The notes under the pieces are model-generated. The model searched no databases. It was not told the DNA's origin and saw only the letters and a list, made by a program, of their open reading frames with translations. From assembly GCA_012932865.1 (NCBI GenBank), contig SAXG01000005.1:980755-1044754 (forward strand): a stretch of 64,000 bases of DNA, read 5' to 3'. Numbering within the stretch: position 1 is the first letter of the stretch; the number at the start of each line of letters is the position of its first letter. This DNA comes from Amylostereum areolatum. Taxonomy: Eukaryota; Basidiomycota; Agaricomycetes; Russulales; Stereaceae. Both the position numbers and the translations under genes were made by a program. Shown here in pieces: positions 23,634 to 35,945 of this stretch.

Positions 23634-25004
23634 TCATAGGCGGTGGCCGGGGACAGCCCAGAAGATGAGTGTCAACGCTGTGACGCAGATGGAGACGAGG
23701 ATGGTCACCCAGATGGCGCGGCCGAGGAGGAGCTTCTTCACGTAGGGCTCGCGGATCGTGAGGGTGCGGAAGGGCGTGGTCTCCGACTGGCCGAGGAAGA
23801 CCAGGATGGGGTCGAGCTCGTACTGATGCGAAATGAGGAACAAGATCGCGAACGCGAACGGGATGAACAGCTGGAACCGGTGAAAGAAAAGTTAGACAGG
23901 CCAAGCGAGAACGGGGGGACTACACGCACGAAGAACCGCTTCGACTTGGGATTCACGTCCAAAAACACCAACGAAAATGCAACCGCGAGGCCGATCCACA
24001 AGATGATGAGGCCTGCTACCAAGCGCACCAGCGCCGATAAAGGCGTGAGATTCCCAAAGGCCTTCGATCTCAAGAAGCGCGGGAACGCGTCCTGTTCCAT
24101 CGCCCTAAAGCAGTACTCCTTCTGTGCGTGGAACATGTCCGGCACTTGGGCTAGCAGACTGAGATCCGACTGAGCGCGGGGCTCGTGCGCGCTGTTGAGC
24201 GGGAAGGAGTGTATGCGAAGGGCGGGTGGGAGGTATATCTCGTGGTTCTCCGCGCCGGGCGTCCCACCGGCGGGGGAAAGGTATCGGAGGAAGATGCGCT
24301 CTGCGGACGCAACGAGGTCCAGGCGGGAGATAGCGGCAGAGCGTGGAATGACGGTCGGTGCGCGGGAAACGCGGCGGTTGAAGAGGGTGGGGGTATGGCG
24401 AGAGAGCGAGAACGGTGTGGACGAGCGTGGCGGGGCTTCGTGTCCCCATTCGCTGCCAACGGCGGTGGCGGGAGACGTGGACGCCAGAAGCCTGGGGTCG
24501 ACGCCGGGAGAGGGGGAACGAGGGCTAGTAGAGCGCATGCCGACCTCGCCCGCGTTCGCAAGAGCATTCTTCTCCTGGTCGCTGAGCAATTCGCCCGTGC
24601 TTGCGGTGCTACGTTTGGTTCCTACCGCGGTAGGGTTCATGCCCACGATCGTGCCATAGATGGACCCGCGTCGACGGGCATAGTCCCAATATTGCGGCCA
24701 GTCCTCCTTGATGGTACGACCCGATTTGCGCACATCCTTAAAGTACGCACGGCAGAGGTTTTCGTGCTGCTGGACGTCGAGCCAAAAGTCGAGGATGTCT
24801 TCATTTCCCTCGCGCTGCAGGAAAAGACTGGGAGAGACGAAATGGAGTTAGCGGCAAAGGCTGTGGACAATAATCGTAGATCACGTACTAAAACATGAAG
24901 AGGTCGACAGGCGGACGCGTGCGGCGCGAAAGGACCTCGGTGAAGGAGGGGAGACGGTTCTTGCGGCTGTTAGCCCAATCCTCTTGCTGCTGGTCACTGT
25001 CCAT
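23634..25004 (-). CDS. RAX1: RAX1-like RGS-domain membrane protein, 416 residues
   Basis: Three exons: 24889-25004, 23930-24827 and 23634-23870. The start MDSDQQQEDW precedes LPSFTEVLSRRTRPPVDLFMFYLFLQREGNEDILDFW-type residues, the opening of a regulator of G-protein signalling fold. That fold is interrupted by a long low-complexity Ser/Pro insert and resumes with ERIFLRYL and FHAQKEYCFRAMEQDAFPRFL. Three membrane helices follow: VRLVAGLIILWIGLAVAFSL, LFIPFAFAILFLI and AIWVTILVSICVTALTLIFW. In yeast, Rax1 marks bud sites for polarity. Fungal homologues keep the RGS-plus-three-helix layout. The role in this fungus is inferred. The acceptor choices restore phase throughout. Confidence 0.82.
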
Positions 25005-25235
25005 GGTGTCGAACGAGCGTCGGGGGTCGGGGTCGAAGGCGGCGAAGGAAACGTCGAACAGCAACGGCTCAGAAACGTTGTCAACCGTGACCGACCAACA
25101 TCCTCTCATCACACGTGACATGATCGTTCCTCGTCCCGTCACACCCCTTCTCCTCCTCCGCTTTACAACTTACTTCAAGCCAAGGCAGCCCAGGCAGTTC
25201 AACTTTCTCTTATTTCTTGCCACGATTCTGCTGCA
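25005..25235. promoter_or_regulatory. Divergent promoter shared by RAX1-like gene and NDUFA2
   Basis: Only 231 bases separate the two start codons. A palindromic CACGTG (E-box) lies at 25112-25117, and CT-rich tracts lie before the NDUFA2 start. Function of the box is inferred. Confidence 0.45.
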
Positions 25236-25651
25236 ATGTCCTTTGCTAAGGCGCTCTCTCCCGCCATCCGCGAAATCCGTATCTTGCTTTGCCAAACGGG
25301 CCCCGCGTCCGCGGGTACGCGGTCAGTTGCTCTTCTTCACGTATAGGCCCGTTCTCCAACGAGCTCTCACACACGTTTCCTTCTCAGACAGTTCATCCAG
25401 TCGACGTACCCAATCATCAAGCAACACAACCCTGACGTTCCGGTGATGATTCGCGAGGCGAGTGGTACACCCGCACGGGCGTTTGCGCGGTTTGGTGCGT
25501 CCTCCATTCTGCTCTGAGTAACAGCATCCTGATCTGGGTTTCCTATTGTTCTCGATTTGTCTCCAAAGAACGTGGGGTGGAGAAACATGTCGAACTAGAG
25601 AATCTGTCCTCAGCGGACGTTGCAGCAAAGATGACACAACTCCTGAGCTAA
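25236..25651 (+). CDS. NDUFA2: Complex I subunit B8 (NDUFA2 / NI8M type)
   Basis: Accessory subunit of mitochondrial NADH:ubiquinone oxidoreductase. Three exons: 25236-25321, 25388-25494 and 25569-25651, giving 91 residues, close to the usual length. The thioredoxin-like L51/S25/CI-B8 fold is seen in IREIRILLCQTGPAS, the strand VPVMIREASG and ARAFARFERGVEK, with a C-terminal helix LSSADVAAKM. It has no cleavable presequence, as usual for this subunit. Divergent from the RAX1-like gene and convergent with ribose-5-phosphate isomerase. Confidence 0.92.
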
Positions 25652-25987
25652 TTAGACCAATGCTATGATCGCGAGGTTGGCCGCTTGCTTGCTTCAGAGT
25701 GGTAGTCTAAGAAGTCGCTGGCAACCATCTGTCCAGAGGTGCGTCGATATACTGATATGTTGAGCTTCAAGCTTCAAGTTTCGAGCCCGCCGCTGCACCT
25801 CCATTCACTTTTCTCAACCGTGCACACGGTGTTTACTGGGCTCTACTCTCTTACTACGGCGGCTTCTATACCAACGATGTTACAAAATTGAGGTTCATTC
25901 TAGTTTGTCCCGGCCATCCATCAGGTCTAAGAAGTACTGCACTCTTAGCCCCACAAGATCCCCGCGGCCGCAGGTTGTCGTAAAGCT

Positions 25988-27166
25988 TCAAGCTTCGTCA
26001 GGCTTGGATGCTTTCACTTGGTCCGTTTGGCCGTTGTCCCAGCGAATGGTAACGCTCCCGTCCTACCCAGGCCCGGTCAGTAATAAGTATTTACCCCGGG
26101 GGGGAACAATGCCTACCTCGTTCCCAAAGTACGCCGCCTTCGCCATATGGCAGAATAGCCCGACCTCGACGACGCCCGTGAGCATTTTAATCTGCTTTAG
26201 GAGATTGTGCGGCTCGCGCATGACGTCCTCCGCGAACGGCGCGTCGATGACGAAGTTCCCGTTGTCCGTCACGATCGGGCCTGCTTTGGCCGTCGCCATG
26301 CGTAGCGCGGCTTTGGGCGAGCCCAGCGTGTGGAGATTGTGCAGGACTTTGGCGTACGCGAAAGGAGCGACTTCGACTGGAACACCGGGCTTGTACTGAA
26401 GGCAGACGAAAGGAACAACGGTCGGGTGAATGAATAGGACGTCGTCATGAGGAGGGAACGTACAGATGTACCGAGGACGGTAGAGTTTTTTCGGTAGTCG
26501 GCTACCACCACGAACCTGGTGAGTAAAAGGCATGCTTGTTAGGCGGAACGGAGACGGGGTGGGCGCGTGTGGGACTCACGTCACGGCGGCCTCTGCGAGG
26601 ACTTTCTCCCGAAGATGGCACGCGCCTCCACCCTTGATGCAGTTCAGGTCCTTGTCCACCCTGATAACGCGTCAACAGACGCGCGATACGGACACGAAGG
26701 ACCGCGCTTACTCGTCAGCGCCATCGACGGTCACATCGAGCGTCGGGTACTGGTCGACATCGCCGAGCCGGAGGCCCGCGCGTACGATGAGTTCCTTGGA
26801 CTGGAAGCCTGGGAGTTCAGGAGGCGTGAGTTTGGTGGGAAGACGGAGAGATCATGGGCGTGTGTACCGGTTGGGATGAAGATACGGTCCTTATTCAGCT
26901 CGGCGCCCTGCGCGACGATACGCTCAACGACGTAGGGAACGGTTGAGCCTATACGAACGTGGGTCATTGTCCGGGCCCTTCGTAGATGTCAAACGCACCA
27001 GAACCAATGCCGATGTACTGGGAACGTGTCAACGGATACGCGTAGTACGATATTATTAGTGCACACCTTGTGTTCGGGGAGGATGTGTTTATCAACGGCT
27101 GTCCACGCTGCGAGCTGCTTGGAAGCCTCGATACCGGAAAGCTTCTTGGTCAATGAGACTATGTAC
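25988..27166 (-). CDS. RKI1: Ribose-5-phosphate isomerase A
   Basis: Interconverts ribose 5-phosphate and ribulose 5-phosphate in the pentose phosphate pathway. Short exons read right to left give [28 protein letters not shown] joined to [11 protein letters not shown], then [20 protein letters not shown] with DGADE, and [34 protein letters not shown] follows, then a long exon with [13 protein letters not shown] and TDNGNFVID, ending with the strand [13 protein letters not shown] before the stop at 25988. All phosphate-binding and catalytic motifs are present. The start is uncertain: the local ATG at 27166 works, or an exon encoding MPMPNPPGQSAY at about 27454 may be spliced in, since its donor gtatag keeps phase. 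Confidence 0.9.
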
Positions 27167-27827
27167 ATGCCATATGCATGATCAGTCTGTGCGACAGGTG
27201 GGATGTGAAAGCTGCATACGAGATGGGGGTTCTGAGGAGGCGACGGAGGTGAGTACAGACATCGAGAAGGGCGAGGTGCCAAGGGTAGATTGTAGTAAAG
27301 AGGGAGAGGAAGAGAGGGTGGGTATTCTGGCATCGACGGTGGATGAGTATATATGATGAAAAATAGCATGCCGCCGGAACAGAGCGAGGGTGGTGGGGCT
27401 GGGTATACTATACGTACGCAGACTGGCCGGGAGGGTTGGGCATCGGCATCGTGAAAGATGAGATGGTCTTCGAGCGTCGGAAGGAAGCTTGAACGAGTCG
27501 CAGGCGTGAGCCGAGGTTGACAGAATGTGTATCGAGTACAGTGAGTCTCTGTCGTAGCATACACCGGCGGGGGAGGAAGAGAGGATGGCGAGAGGGGATG
27601 CTCGCTGCTCAATCTCAGCAACACTCGCTGCGTCATTCCCGCGTGGCCCGGGACACCCCGGGCCGAATGCCCGACGCACAAAAACCCTTCCGTGTAACTT
27701 TTAGGGGACAGAAAGCATGAAGCTTGGAGAGTGTTATACATAACAATATATTTTCCCGGGAGCTACAAAAAAGACTCCGAAAAAAAGTATGGCGGGGGAA
27801 GGGACCAGTCAAATGGTCAAATGGTCA
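27167..27827. other. Intergenic / possible first exon of RKI1
   Basis: Contains a candidate upstream exon for RKI1 near 27443-27454. Otherwise it is the promoter of RKI1 and the 3' flank of the P450 gene. No independent gene seen. Confidence 0.35.
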
Positions 27828-29934
27828 TTACTGTTTCACAAGGAGGGCTGGGACCCTGGCCTCAATTCTACACTCGAAGGGCAGCGGCTGTCTATATGAT
27901 TCGGATTGTTAGCTACCAGCAAGAATACAACGCATCTCAAAATACCCACCTTAACGGCTCCTCTGTGAACGCCGGTACAGGCCTCTTCTCCTCTTTTGTG
28001 ACGGGGTCGACCGGACACGATACGGAGAGCGTAGCCAGAACGGTAGCGGTAGTGATCCATGTCGAGCGATCAACGAGGTGCGTGCCGGGACAGCTCCTAG
28101 TCGTATGTGAAACTTGACGAAAAGGAATACCAAAAGAGCGAACAGTACCTTCGTCCGAAACCAAAGGTGAAGGATTGCGGATCCAAAAGGGACGTGTCCA
28201 GGAAACGCTCCGGTTTGAACTGGTCAGGGTCTGGATAGAGTTTTGAATCTCGACAAATTCCCCTGCGTCGAATCAGTGAACGCGACGATCGTGTGGAACC
28301 CTTCGTTCTCACCAGGTGTTCACCAGGATAGTGCTTCCGCTGGGGATAAGTTGACCATCGAAAACAGCGTCACAGTCCTGGATATGAGGGAAAACTGTGT
28401 TCACAGTGAGCCAGGCGATCGAGGAAACGAGAAGGCTGGACGCACCTAACGGAGCTGGTGGTGCCCATCTCAATATCTCCTTGAGGATGCAGTCAATAAA
28501 CGGAAGGGCTTCGCGATCTTCTAAGGTTGGGAGACGGGCTTGTTTCGTAACGGCGTCAATTTCAAGTTGAGCACGAGCTTGCGCCTCTGGATAGAGCATC
28601 ATGACGAGAAACAGCGTAGCGGCGACACAGACGGACTGAACCGCTGGTCAGAGGGTTGAAGACGATGCACCTAGAAACGATGTACATACAGTGTCTATAC
28701 CTCCTATAGTCAGTGGTCAGTCCAGTGGATTCCACCTGCGGACCTGTAAAGGATTCGTACCAAGGTATGCGCTTGTAGCTGCGTTCCGGATTAGGCACAG
28801 CGAATGTTCGTCAAGAGTGTTCTCAATGCCTCCAGGGATGAGGCGGGAGACGAGACATGGTTCGGATGTTCCAGCGGTCTACGATGGTGCTTCGTGAGCA
28901 TTTATCCACAGAGATTTGGAAGAATACATACAATTCTTTCTAGAGCTACACGGAACGGCTCGTCGAGCATTCGCCCGACGACACCTTCACGGAAGTTTTT
29001 CGCCTTCTTATGAAACGATCCTCCTGGCATCCAAGAGGGGAGGTATTGCACTAAAGAAGGATGAACACGATAGGCAAGGAAAACACACTTTAAGCACTCA
29101 CAAACAGGGAAAACGTCTACCATCCATCCTGACGTCGGGTCAGCGAGCGACTTGAATATATCTATTGCCTCTTCCGCTAGCTTAGTGAAAGCAGACGACT
29201 CGGATTCCTCAGTAGCTCCGTAGATAATGCGCTCGAGTCCTCCGGCAACATTCCTACGTAATTGTCCAACTTAATCCTGACGAGAAGGGAGAAAGAGGGA
29301 CAGATGCCGTACTTTCTAACCTCGGACAGAAGCAACTCAGGGGACTCGACGATGCGATTGGCGAAGGTGAGCGCCCTTCGCTGAAGCGCTGGAGCGTCCT
29401 TGGTCATCGCATCCGGTCCTAACGCCATGTGCATGTATTTCCGCGTTTGCCGCAATTGCTCAGAGGGCGCAAGAAGGGGAACCAGGCCATCAAAACCACT
29501 CTTGGAACGAATCGACGAACGAATGAACGCGCGCGTCAGGTAAAACGAAGGGATTCGGGACGAACATTTTAGCCATGAGAAGATTGGGTCTTGAGGAGGA
29601 CGATGAGGAACCCCGGCCGAGAATCTCATTAGCATGGGTCGGGGAGTTGATGAGAATGAAGTGGGCGCGGAATACTTTGATCGCGACCACGGATCCTGGA
29701 CAATTTCAGGGAGACGTCAGGAGAAGATAAACAGATATCGAGTTCAGGTTACGCACCGTATTCAATCCCCCATTTCGTGAATGTCTTCCAGGGCGTTGTC
29801 TGCGATATATCAAAGACATTACCGACGAAGGGGAGCGGACGAGGACCAGGAGGCAGTGGCGTTTGACGCCGCAGGGGGATAAGATGATATACTGCAACGG
29901 CAAAGAGGAACGTGGTGGCTAAGATCAAAAACAT
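27828..29934 (-). CDS. Cytochrome P450 monooxygenase
   Basis: A membrane-anchored haem oxygenase read right to left in many exons. The start MFLILATTFLFAVAVYHLIPLRR is the ER anchor, followed by the proline hinge LPPGPRPLPFVGN. The mid part includes NSPTHANEILGRG and RQTRKYMHMALGP. The K helix shows KEILRW (ExxR), then PDQFKPERFL. The haem loop is split by an intron: FTFGFGRR joins SCPGTHLVDRS, giving the ligand cysteine. The last exon ends PLPFECRIEARVPALLVKQ at 27828. All landmarks are present, so the gene looks functional. It resembles the large Agaricomycete clans that include CYP5144, but the family and substrate cannot be named from this. Some internal exon borders remain approximate. 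Confidence 0.9.
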
Positions 29935-30079
29935 CTCAAGTGAGCGGGGAAAGGGGGCGAGAATACCGTAGGAAAGGCATGTTGGGACATTCGCATTTAA
30001 ATGCTAACATGTAACAAGGAACGCGGGCGCATGATGAGGCAGGCGAGATGGTAGGATAAATCGCCTGTGATATCTATCT

Positions 30080-33000
30080 CTAGTTACACCACCGCCTCGC
30101 GTTCTGGAAAATCCTGAACCAAGGGCCCGTCCCCTTCCACGCCTCCTTCATCGCCGGAGGGAACCAGCTATTCGCCTCGAGCATCGTCACCCGCTCTGGA
30201 TGCGGCATCAGCGCCAGCACCCGCCCGTCCGGCGTCTGCACGCCCGTCACGCCCCCCGGACTCCCGTTCGGATTGAGCGGGTACGTCTCCGTCGGCTCGG
30301 CCTCCCCATCGACATATCGCAGCGCGACCAGCCCCCCGCCCTCGAGCTCCGCTCGCTGCGCCTCGTTCGCGAACGACGCGCGCCCCTCCCCGTGCGCGAC
30401 GACCACGGGCAGCTTCGAGCCGACCATGTCGTGCAGGAACACCGACTTCCGTGTCGTCTCGTTCTCCACCACCTCCACCCTGACCACGCGCCCTTCGTAA
30501 CGCCCGCCACGATTCGCTTTGAATTCGGGCCACGCGTCGGCGCCAGGAATGACTTCCTTGAGGTGGCTGAAGAATTGGCAGCCGTTGCACACACCGAGCG
30601 CGAACGTGTTATCCCGGGCGAAGAACACCTCGAACGTCCGGCGAGCCTGACTGTGCAGCAATGCGGAATGTGCCCAGCCCTTGCCCGCGCCGAGCACGTC
30701 GCCGTAAGAGAACCCACCACACGCGGCAAGGCCTCTGAACTCGTCCAAGGTTACACTACCGGAGACGAGGTCGGACATATGCACATCCACAGCGTCGAAC
30801 CCTGCCGCGGTGAACGCCCACGCCATCTCGACGTGCCCATTCACGCCCTGCTCGCGTAAAATCGCGACCTTGGGCCGGCGGAAAAGGTCCCGCAGCGGGG
30901 CGAACGAGAATGTAAGCTCGTACGCCAGCCCCGCGTGCGCCCTGTCCTTGATGAGCGCGAACTCCTCCACCGCACACACCGGGTCGTCGCGCAGGGACTG
31001 CATGTGGAACGACGTCTCCGACCATAGCTCTTGAAGGTCCCCACGGGTGCTGGTGAAGATGGCTTGACTGTTGTGCAGGACGGTGAAGGACTGGGTTTGA
31101 CGCGGGAGCACGGTGGCGAGGGTGTGGATGGATGTCGACGGGAAGCCCTCCGCGACAAACGCGTTGACCAATTGGGGTATATCTGCCCTTCTGACCTGGA
31201 CGACCGCGCCAAGCTCCTCGTTGAACAGCGTCGCTGCGACATGCTCTCCCTGGACCGCGTCGATGTTGAGCTCCACGCCCGCACGTCCCGCAAAGGCCAT
31301 CTCTGCAACAGTCGTGAACAACCCTCCGTCCGACCGATCGTGGTAGGCGAGGATGAGCGCTGGCGCCGTCGCGCGCACACTTTGACACCCAACGAAGAAT
31401 GCCTTGAGGACCCTCGCGTCTTCAACATCCGGGGCCTCGTTGCCGATCTCTTTGAACACCTGCGCGAGAGCCGATCCACCAAGGCGTCGCTTTCCCAGGG
31501 CCAGGTCGAAGAAAACGAGCACTGTGTCCTCGATGTCCGTTCGTAGTTCGGGGGTCCAGGTCTGGCCGACATCCTCCACTCCTGCAAATGCGGTCACGAT
31601 GAGCGACAATGGCGCCGTGACCTCCTTCTGGGCCGATCCCTCCCGCCACCGCATCGCCATCGACATCGAATCTTTGCCCACTGGAATTCCAACCCCGAGC
31701 TGTGGACACAGGTCCATTCCTATCGCCTTGACTGCCTCGTACAACGCCGCGCCCTCCCCGGGTGTACTCGCAGCGCACATCCAATTCGCGCTCAGCTTCA
31801 CACGACCCAGATCACCCACGCGCGCAGCGGCGAGATTGGTAAGAGCCTCGCCCACGGCCATGCGAGCAGAGGCACCTGCTGACAAGAGCGCGAGGGGGGT
31901 CCGTTCCCCCACGGCCATAGCTTCTCCGGCCAGGACATCGAATCCGTATGAGGCGCGGGTGACAGCGACGTCGGCAACGGGCACTTGCCAGGGTCCCACC
32001 ATCTGGTCGCGAGTAACGAGTCCGGTAACGCTCCTGTCCCCGATGGTGATGAGGAACGACTTGGACCCAACGGATGGTAGACGCAAGACGCGGGCGATGG
32101 CCTCAGCGAGGCGGGCATTGAGGGAGGGCAGCGCGGGAAGCACGCTGGAAAGGGTGGCATCAAAGGGGACCCGGGTAGGGTGCTGGGTATTGTCGATGCG
32201 CGACATCCGGGGCGGGTTGCCAAATAGGGTAGACATTTTGAGTTTGATAACGTCATTCTTGAGCAGGCGGTCCGTGACGACGAGCACCTCTTCCTCCGTA
32301 GCGGTCCCGACGATCCCGAATGGACAGCGTTCGCGCTGGGCAAGGGCGGTGAAAGTTTCTTCATGTTTTGACGAGATGGCGAGGACGTAGCGCTCTTGGG
32401 ACTCGTTGCACCAGATCTCCATAGGAGAGAGCGACGCGTCTGCTACGGGCACGTCCCGGATCTCGAACGTTGCACCAAGGTCTGAGTCGTGCACCAGCTC
32501 GGGAAGAGCATTAGACAACCCGCCGGCGCCGACGTCGTGAATGGATTGGATGGGATTCTCTTCGCCGCGGTCCGCGCAGGCATCGATAACTTGTTGGCAC
32601 CGCCGCTGCATCTCCGCATTGTCCCTTTGAACCGACGTGAAGTCCAGGGACGCGGGACCTGTTCCCAAGGACTGACTCGATGCAGCCCCTCCTCCTAACC
32701 CAATCAGGAGCCCCGGCCCTCCCAGCACCACAATCTTCGCTCCAGGGGAGATTTTTGATTTGTGCGCGAACGCTGGACGAACGTTGCCCATGCCGCCCGC
32801 GAGCATGATGGGTTTATGGTACCCGCGCACGCGCCCGCCTTCCGGCTCCTGCTCTGCAAACGTGCGGAAGTAGCCCGCGAGCGCTGGCCTACCAAACTCG
32901 TTGTTGAACGCACTCCCACCGAGCGGAGCGTCCCGCATGATCTCCAAGGCACTCGCGATGTGCGCGGGTTTGCCGAAATCGGTTTCCCATGGTTGAACAT

Positions 33001-34099
33001 GTCCTGGGATAAGCAGATTCGAGACGGTGAACCCGATGAGACCCGCCTTGGGCTTTGACCCACGTCCTACGGCACCTTCGTCGCGAATCTCGCCTCCAGA
33101 GCCGGTGGCAGCGCCGGGGTAAGGTGACACTGCGGTAGGGTGGTTGTGGGTTTCAACCTTGATGAGGACGGGCATTTGCTCTTTATGCGACGCATACACG
33201 CGGTCCAATGACGGATTGGGTGTGTTTTCGGAGTTTTTGGCAACGCCAAAGCGGGGAGCGGAGTGGCCTTCGAACACGGCGGCGTTGTCTGAGTATGCAG
33301 AGATAGTGCCCGCGGGACTAACACGTTCGGTGTTGCGGATCATCTGGAAGAGGGTGGTATCTTGCGCGACGCCGTCAAGCGTCCACGAAGCATTGAAGAT
33401 CTTGTGCCGGCAGTGTTCTGAGTTGACCTGGGCGAACATGAAAAGCTCCGCGTCGGTAGGGGCGCGACCCAAAGGCGCGTACGCTTCTACGAGATACGCG
33501 ATCTCATCCGTGGCAAGTGCGAGACCAAGTTCCCTGTTCGCGCGCTCGAGTTGCTCACGAGCATCGTGCGACAGATCCACGCTGCGTAATTTCCGGGGAG
33601 GAGCGTGCTGAAAGATGGCGTCTTGGTGAGGAAGGGTGAGGCTGACGATCTGCGTCATGCGATCGTGGATGAGGGGTGCGATGGAGTCGAGATCAACTTG
33701 AGAGATGGGCGGAGTGAATATGAAGGCAACGCCTCGTTCAAGGCGATCGACATGCTCGCCGAGGTTGCATAGGGTCGCGATGTCTGTCGCCTTGGTCGAC
33801 CACGGGGACACAGATCCTGGCCTTGGGATCACATATACAGCACCCGTTCCCGCCTTCAGCGCGTCTTCCGTGCCTGCCAACTTTGCATCGTCGCCATACG
33901 CGAGCAGACGATCGAGGATGATGCGCGTTGCGGAATCGTCGGTGGATAGTTCGTTCTGCGCACGATCAGATCTTGCATTGACGAGATGAAGATAGACGGC
34001 ATCTAAGGAAATGATAGAAGGACAGAAGGAGTTGATGTCCTTGCAAAGAGCATCGCGTTTTGCATGGGAGAAGGCGGAGGAGCCATAGAAGATGAGCAT
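30080..34099 (-). CDS. ADE6: Phosphoribosylformylglycinamidine synthase (FGAM synthase)
   Basis: Fourth step of purine synthesis: makes FGAM from FGAR, glutamine and ATP in the cytosol. It is a single uninterrupted frame of 1,339 residues, the normal size of the large eukaryotic enzyme. The N-terminal domain and linker are followed by two AIR-synthetase-like domains with [57 protein letters not shown] and [15 protein letters not shown]. The C-terminal glutaminase has the nucleophile in GVCNGCQFF (about residue 1170) and the catalytic histidine and glutamate in MPHPERV (about residue 1303). The lack of introns is notable beside its intron-rich neighbours. A pair of TGACTC sites lies upstream. 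Confidence 0.97.
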   Translation of the reverse strand: MLIFYGSSAFSHAKRDALCKDINSFCPSIISLDAVYLHLVNARSDRAQNELSTDDSATRIILDRLLAYGDDAKLAGTEDALKAGTGAVYVIPRPGSVSPWSTKATDIATLCNLGEHVDRLERGVAFIFTPPISQVDLDSIAPLIHDRMTQIVSLTLPHQDAIFQHAPPRKLRSVDLSHDAREQLERANRELGLALATDEIAYLVEAYAPLGRAPTDAELFMFAQVNSEHCRHKIFNASWTLDGVAQDTTLFQMIRNTERVSPAGTISAYSDNAAVFEGHSAPRFGVAKNSENTPNPSLDRVYASHKEQMPVLIKVETHNHPTAVSPYPGAATGSGGEIRDEGAVGRGSKPKAGLIGFTVSNLLIPGHVQPWETDFGKPAHIASALEIMRDAPLGGSAFNNEFGRPALAGYFRTFAEQEPEGGRVRGYHKPIMLAGGMGNVRPAFAHKSKISPGAKIVVLGGPGLLIGLGGGAASSQSLGTGPASLDFTSVQRDNAEMQRRCQQVIDACADRGEENPIQSIHDVGAGGLSNALPELVHDSDLGATFEIRDVPVADASLSPMEIWCNESQERYVLAISSKHEETFTALAQRERCPFGIVGTATEEEVLVVTDRLLKNDVIKLKMSTLFGNPPRMSRIDNTQHPTRVPFDATLSSVLPALPSLNARLAEAIARVLRLPSVGSKSFLITIGDRSVTGLVTRDQMVGPWQVPVADVAVTRASYGFDVLAGEAMAVGERTPLALLSAGASARMAVGEALTNLAAARVGDLGRVKLSANWMCAASTPGEGAALYEAVKAIGMDLCPQLGVGIPVGKDSMSMAMRWREGSAQKEVTAPLSLIVTAFAGVEDVGQTWTPELRTDIEDTVLVFFDLALGKRRLGGSALAQVFKEIGNEAPDVEDARVLKAFFVGCQSVRATAPALILAYHDRSDGGLFTTVAEMAFAGRAGVELNIDAVQGEHVAATLFNEELGAVVQVRRADIPQLVNAFVAEGFPSTSIHTLATVLPRQTQSFTVLHNSQAIFTSTRGDLQELWSETSFHMQSLRDDPVCAVEEFALIKDRAHAGLAYELTFSFAPLRDLFRRPKVAILREQGVNGHVEMAWAFTAAGFDAVDVHMSDLVSGSVTLDEFRGLAACGGFSYGDVLGAGKGWAHSALLHSQARRTFEVFFARDNTFALGVCNGCQFFSHLKEVIPGADAWPEFKANRGGRYEGRVVRVEVVENETTRKSVFLHDMVGSKLPVVVAHGEGRASFANEAQRAELEGGGLVALRYVDGEAEPTETYPLNPNGSPGGVTGVQTPDGRVLALMPHPERVTMLEANSWFPPAMKEAWKGTGPWFRIFQNARRWCN

Positions 34100-34442
34100 C
34101 TTGGATCAAGATGTCAGAACATGGCCGTCGTTTAGAGACATTGCGCACTTTAGTATACTTCATAAAATGTAAGAAACGAAAGTAAGAACATGGATAAGAG
34201 CCGCACCTCGGTTCGATGACCAGCTACTACCGGCACTCGATATATACTCGACTGGAAGAAAAGAGTTCTAGAGCCTACAACAGATGTAAGCTACAGACTC
34301 AAAAGAGGAGAGATAAAAATACCTGCAGGCCCTCACAGAAAAAGAATGTCTAGAGCTGTGAGCAGACTGGAGATGGAGGAGAAGACAGGAGAGGACCCAG
34401 GAGGATTCTGGGAAAGCGAAAATTCGGCGTTATGTCACGATG

Positions 34443-34464
34443 TGACTCTGTGACTAGAGAGTCA
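34443..34464. promoter_or_regulatory. Inverted TGACTC pair upstream of ADE6
   Basis: TGACTC (34443-34448) and its complement GAGTCA (34459-34464) lie about 350 bases before the ADE6 start. In yeast, TGACTC is bound by Gcn4 and Bas1, which control purine and amino acid genes. Regulation here is inferred from that precedent. Confidence 0.4.
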
Positions 34465-34671
34465 GACCGTGGCACCGGACGCTCGTTGTGATCGGGTCGT
34501 CCTCTATGTCACATGTGTGTACAGTATGCGGAATGAACCTGTACAGGTATATGTGGGGCTCAGAAACTGACGCGAAACCCATGAGAGAATACCCCTTCGC
34601 GGCTAGATTCGAGAGGAACGACCCCATGGCCATCTCCGGCTGCGGCCGTCCGTACTACCCATTAGTGACGT

Positions 34672-35945
34672 CCCCAGTTCTCGCCGACAACGTCGGTCTA
34701 ATGAGTAAAAGTTAGCACAATGTCATGGCATACATACTAGTAGAGTCTTACCAGGCCAAATAGCAAAGGAAGCCTCTGCCAGATGTCAACGGCTTTCTCG
34801 CTTAGCCTCTCCTTGGCGCGTGATGAACACAAGCCACAAAGCCCACGCAACTGCATCAGATCCTTGTGTTTCTCCTGCAATTGGAGCCATTCAAGAAGAT
34901 TGGATGACCTATACATGGAGGAGAGCGTGGTTTGACACCAAGTTATAATGACCTCCATGCACGCCCTATCGTTCCCGGAGCAAAAACCTTGTAACTGATG
35001 GAAAAAGAGCTCTGCTGTTCGAACCTCATTCCGTAGAGCGGCCGTCCCAAGGACGAGACTACGGAGTTCCATGGGGGATAGGCGGTCGAGCATAGATGCT
35101 TTATCCGGTGCGTCGGGGTCTCGTGAATAGTCCATGAAGGTGCACGCAAGATCATAAAATGCGACCGGGAGAATGCTTGGGATGTCGAGGTCCACTGCAA
35201 GCCGAATAGCTTGTGCTAAGCCAATAAAATTCTTCAGACACGAGTACAGTGGAAGGATTGAGGAGACATGACGCACCCGCATCCGGATACACGTCGGATG
35301 ACACAATGCATACATCCGCGTCCCATGGCTGACCGTCGACAAGCTCGGCGTAGCCGTTCATGTTCAATTCGCGCCGTTTCATATACCATTGTTTGAGCGT
35401 CGTTGGCCACTCTTTGCGGATAGCTTCCACAACAATCCCGCGAAGCTCGTGCGCGTCGTATTTCTGGGGGAGGCGAAGGACGCCTTCGTACATGCCGGGG
35501 AACTTGCTTCTGTCCAAACTGTCGATGGTGCACCCAAGGTGTCGTTGCGTATAGCTGCAGCAGGTCATATGATTCAGAATTAAGAAAAATGGATGACTGT
35601 GACGCACCGTGGAAAATACATCGCCTTCAGAAAATCCACCACGTCTTTTGCATCGTCCATCATGTCCATGACCGGTAGGTCTTCATGGCGCTCCGAAGCC
35701 GTGTCAAATGCCGTCTGAGGTCCGTCAAACAGATCGTGGAAGAAGGAAGAATGTATTCCGAGTGTGAACTTGTGCACTCAGAACAGCGTTTGGGCGTTGG
35801 CGACTTGATCGGTGGTCCGGAGAATGATAGTCCCGTCCGATAGCCAGAGGTCAGGACTGCGCCTTATCACTAGAGGTGAGTCTTCGTGGTTTGTATCACT
35901 CCTAGGTCGCTCTGCGTGAGTGGTTGACGAGGAGGACGAGGCCAT
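34672..35945 (-). pseudogene. BTB/POZ-domain gene with an in-frame stop
   Basis: Reads MASSSSSTTHAERPRSD, then SPDLWLSDGTIILR, the first strands of a BTB fold. After 55 codons a TGA (35778-35780) interrupts the frame, directly before VHKFTLGIHSSFFHDLFDG, where the family has an arginine-type residue before VHK. Downstream the frame stays intact across introns: DDAKDVVDFLKAMYFP, then a long exon with LPQKYDAHELRGIVVEAIRKEWP, then LAQAIRLAVDLDIPSILPVAFYDLAC and an acidic helical C-terminus. The last exon ends at 34672. No intron of credible size could remove the stop. BTB proteins of this kind are a large expanded group in Agaricomycetes and may act as adaptors. A recent nonsense change or a sequencing error is possible. 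Confidence 0.72.

Noticed and set aside
27153..27741. Independent gene between RKI1 and the P450
   Set aside because: The minus-strand frame merges into the first exon of RKI1 and upstream non-coding sequence; the only likely coding piece is a short alternative first exon.
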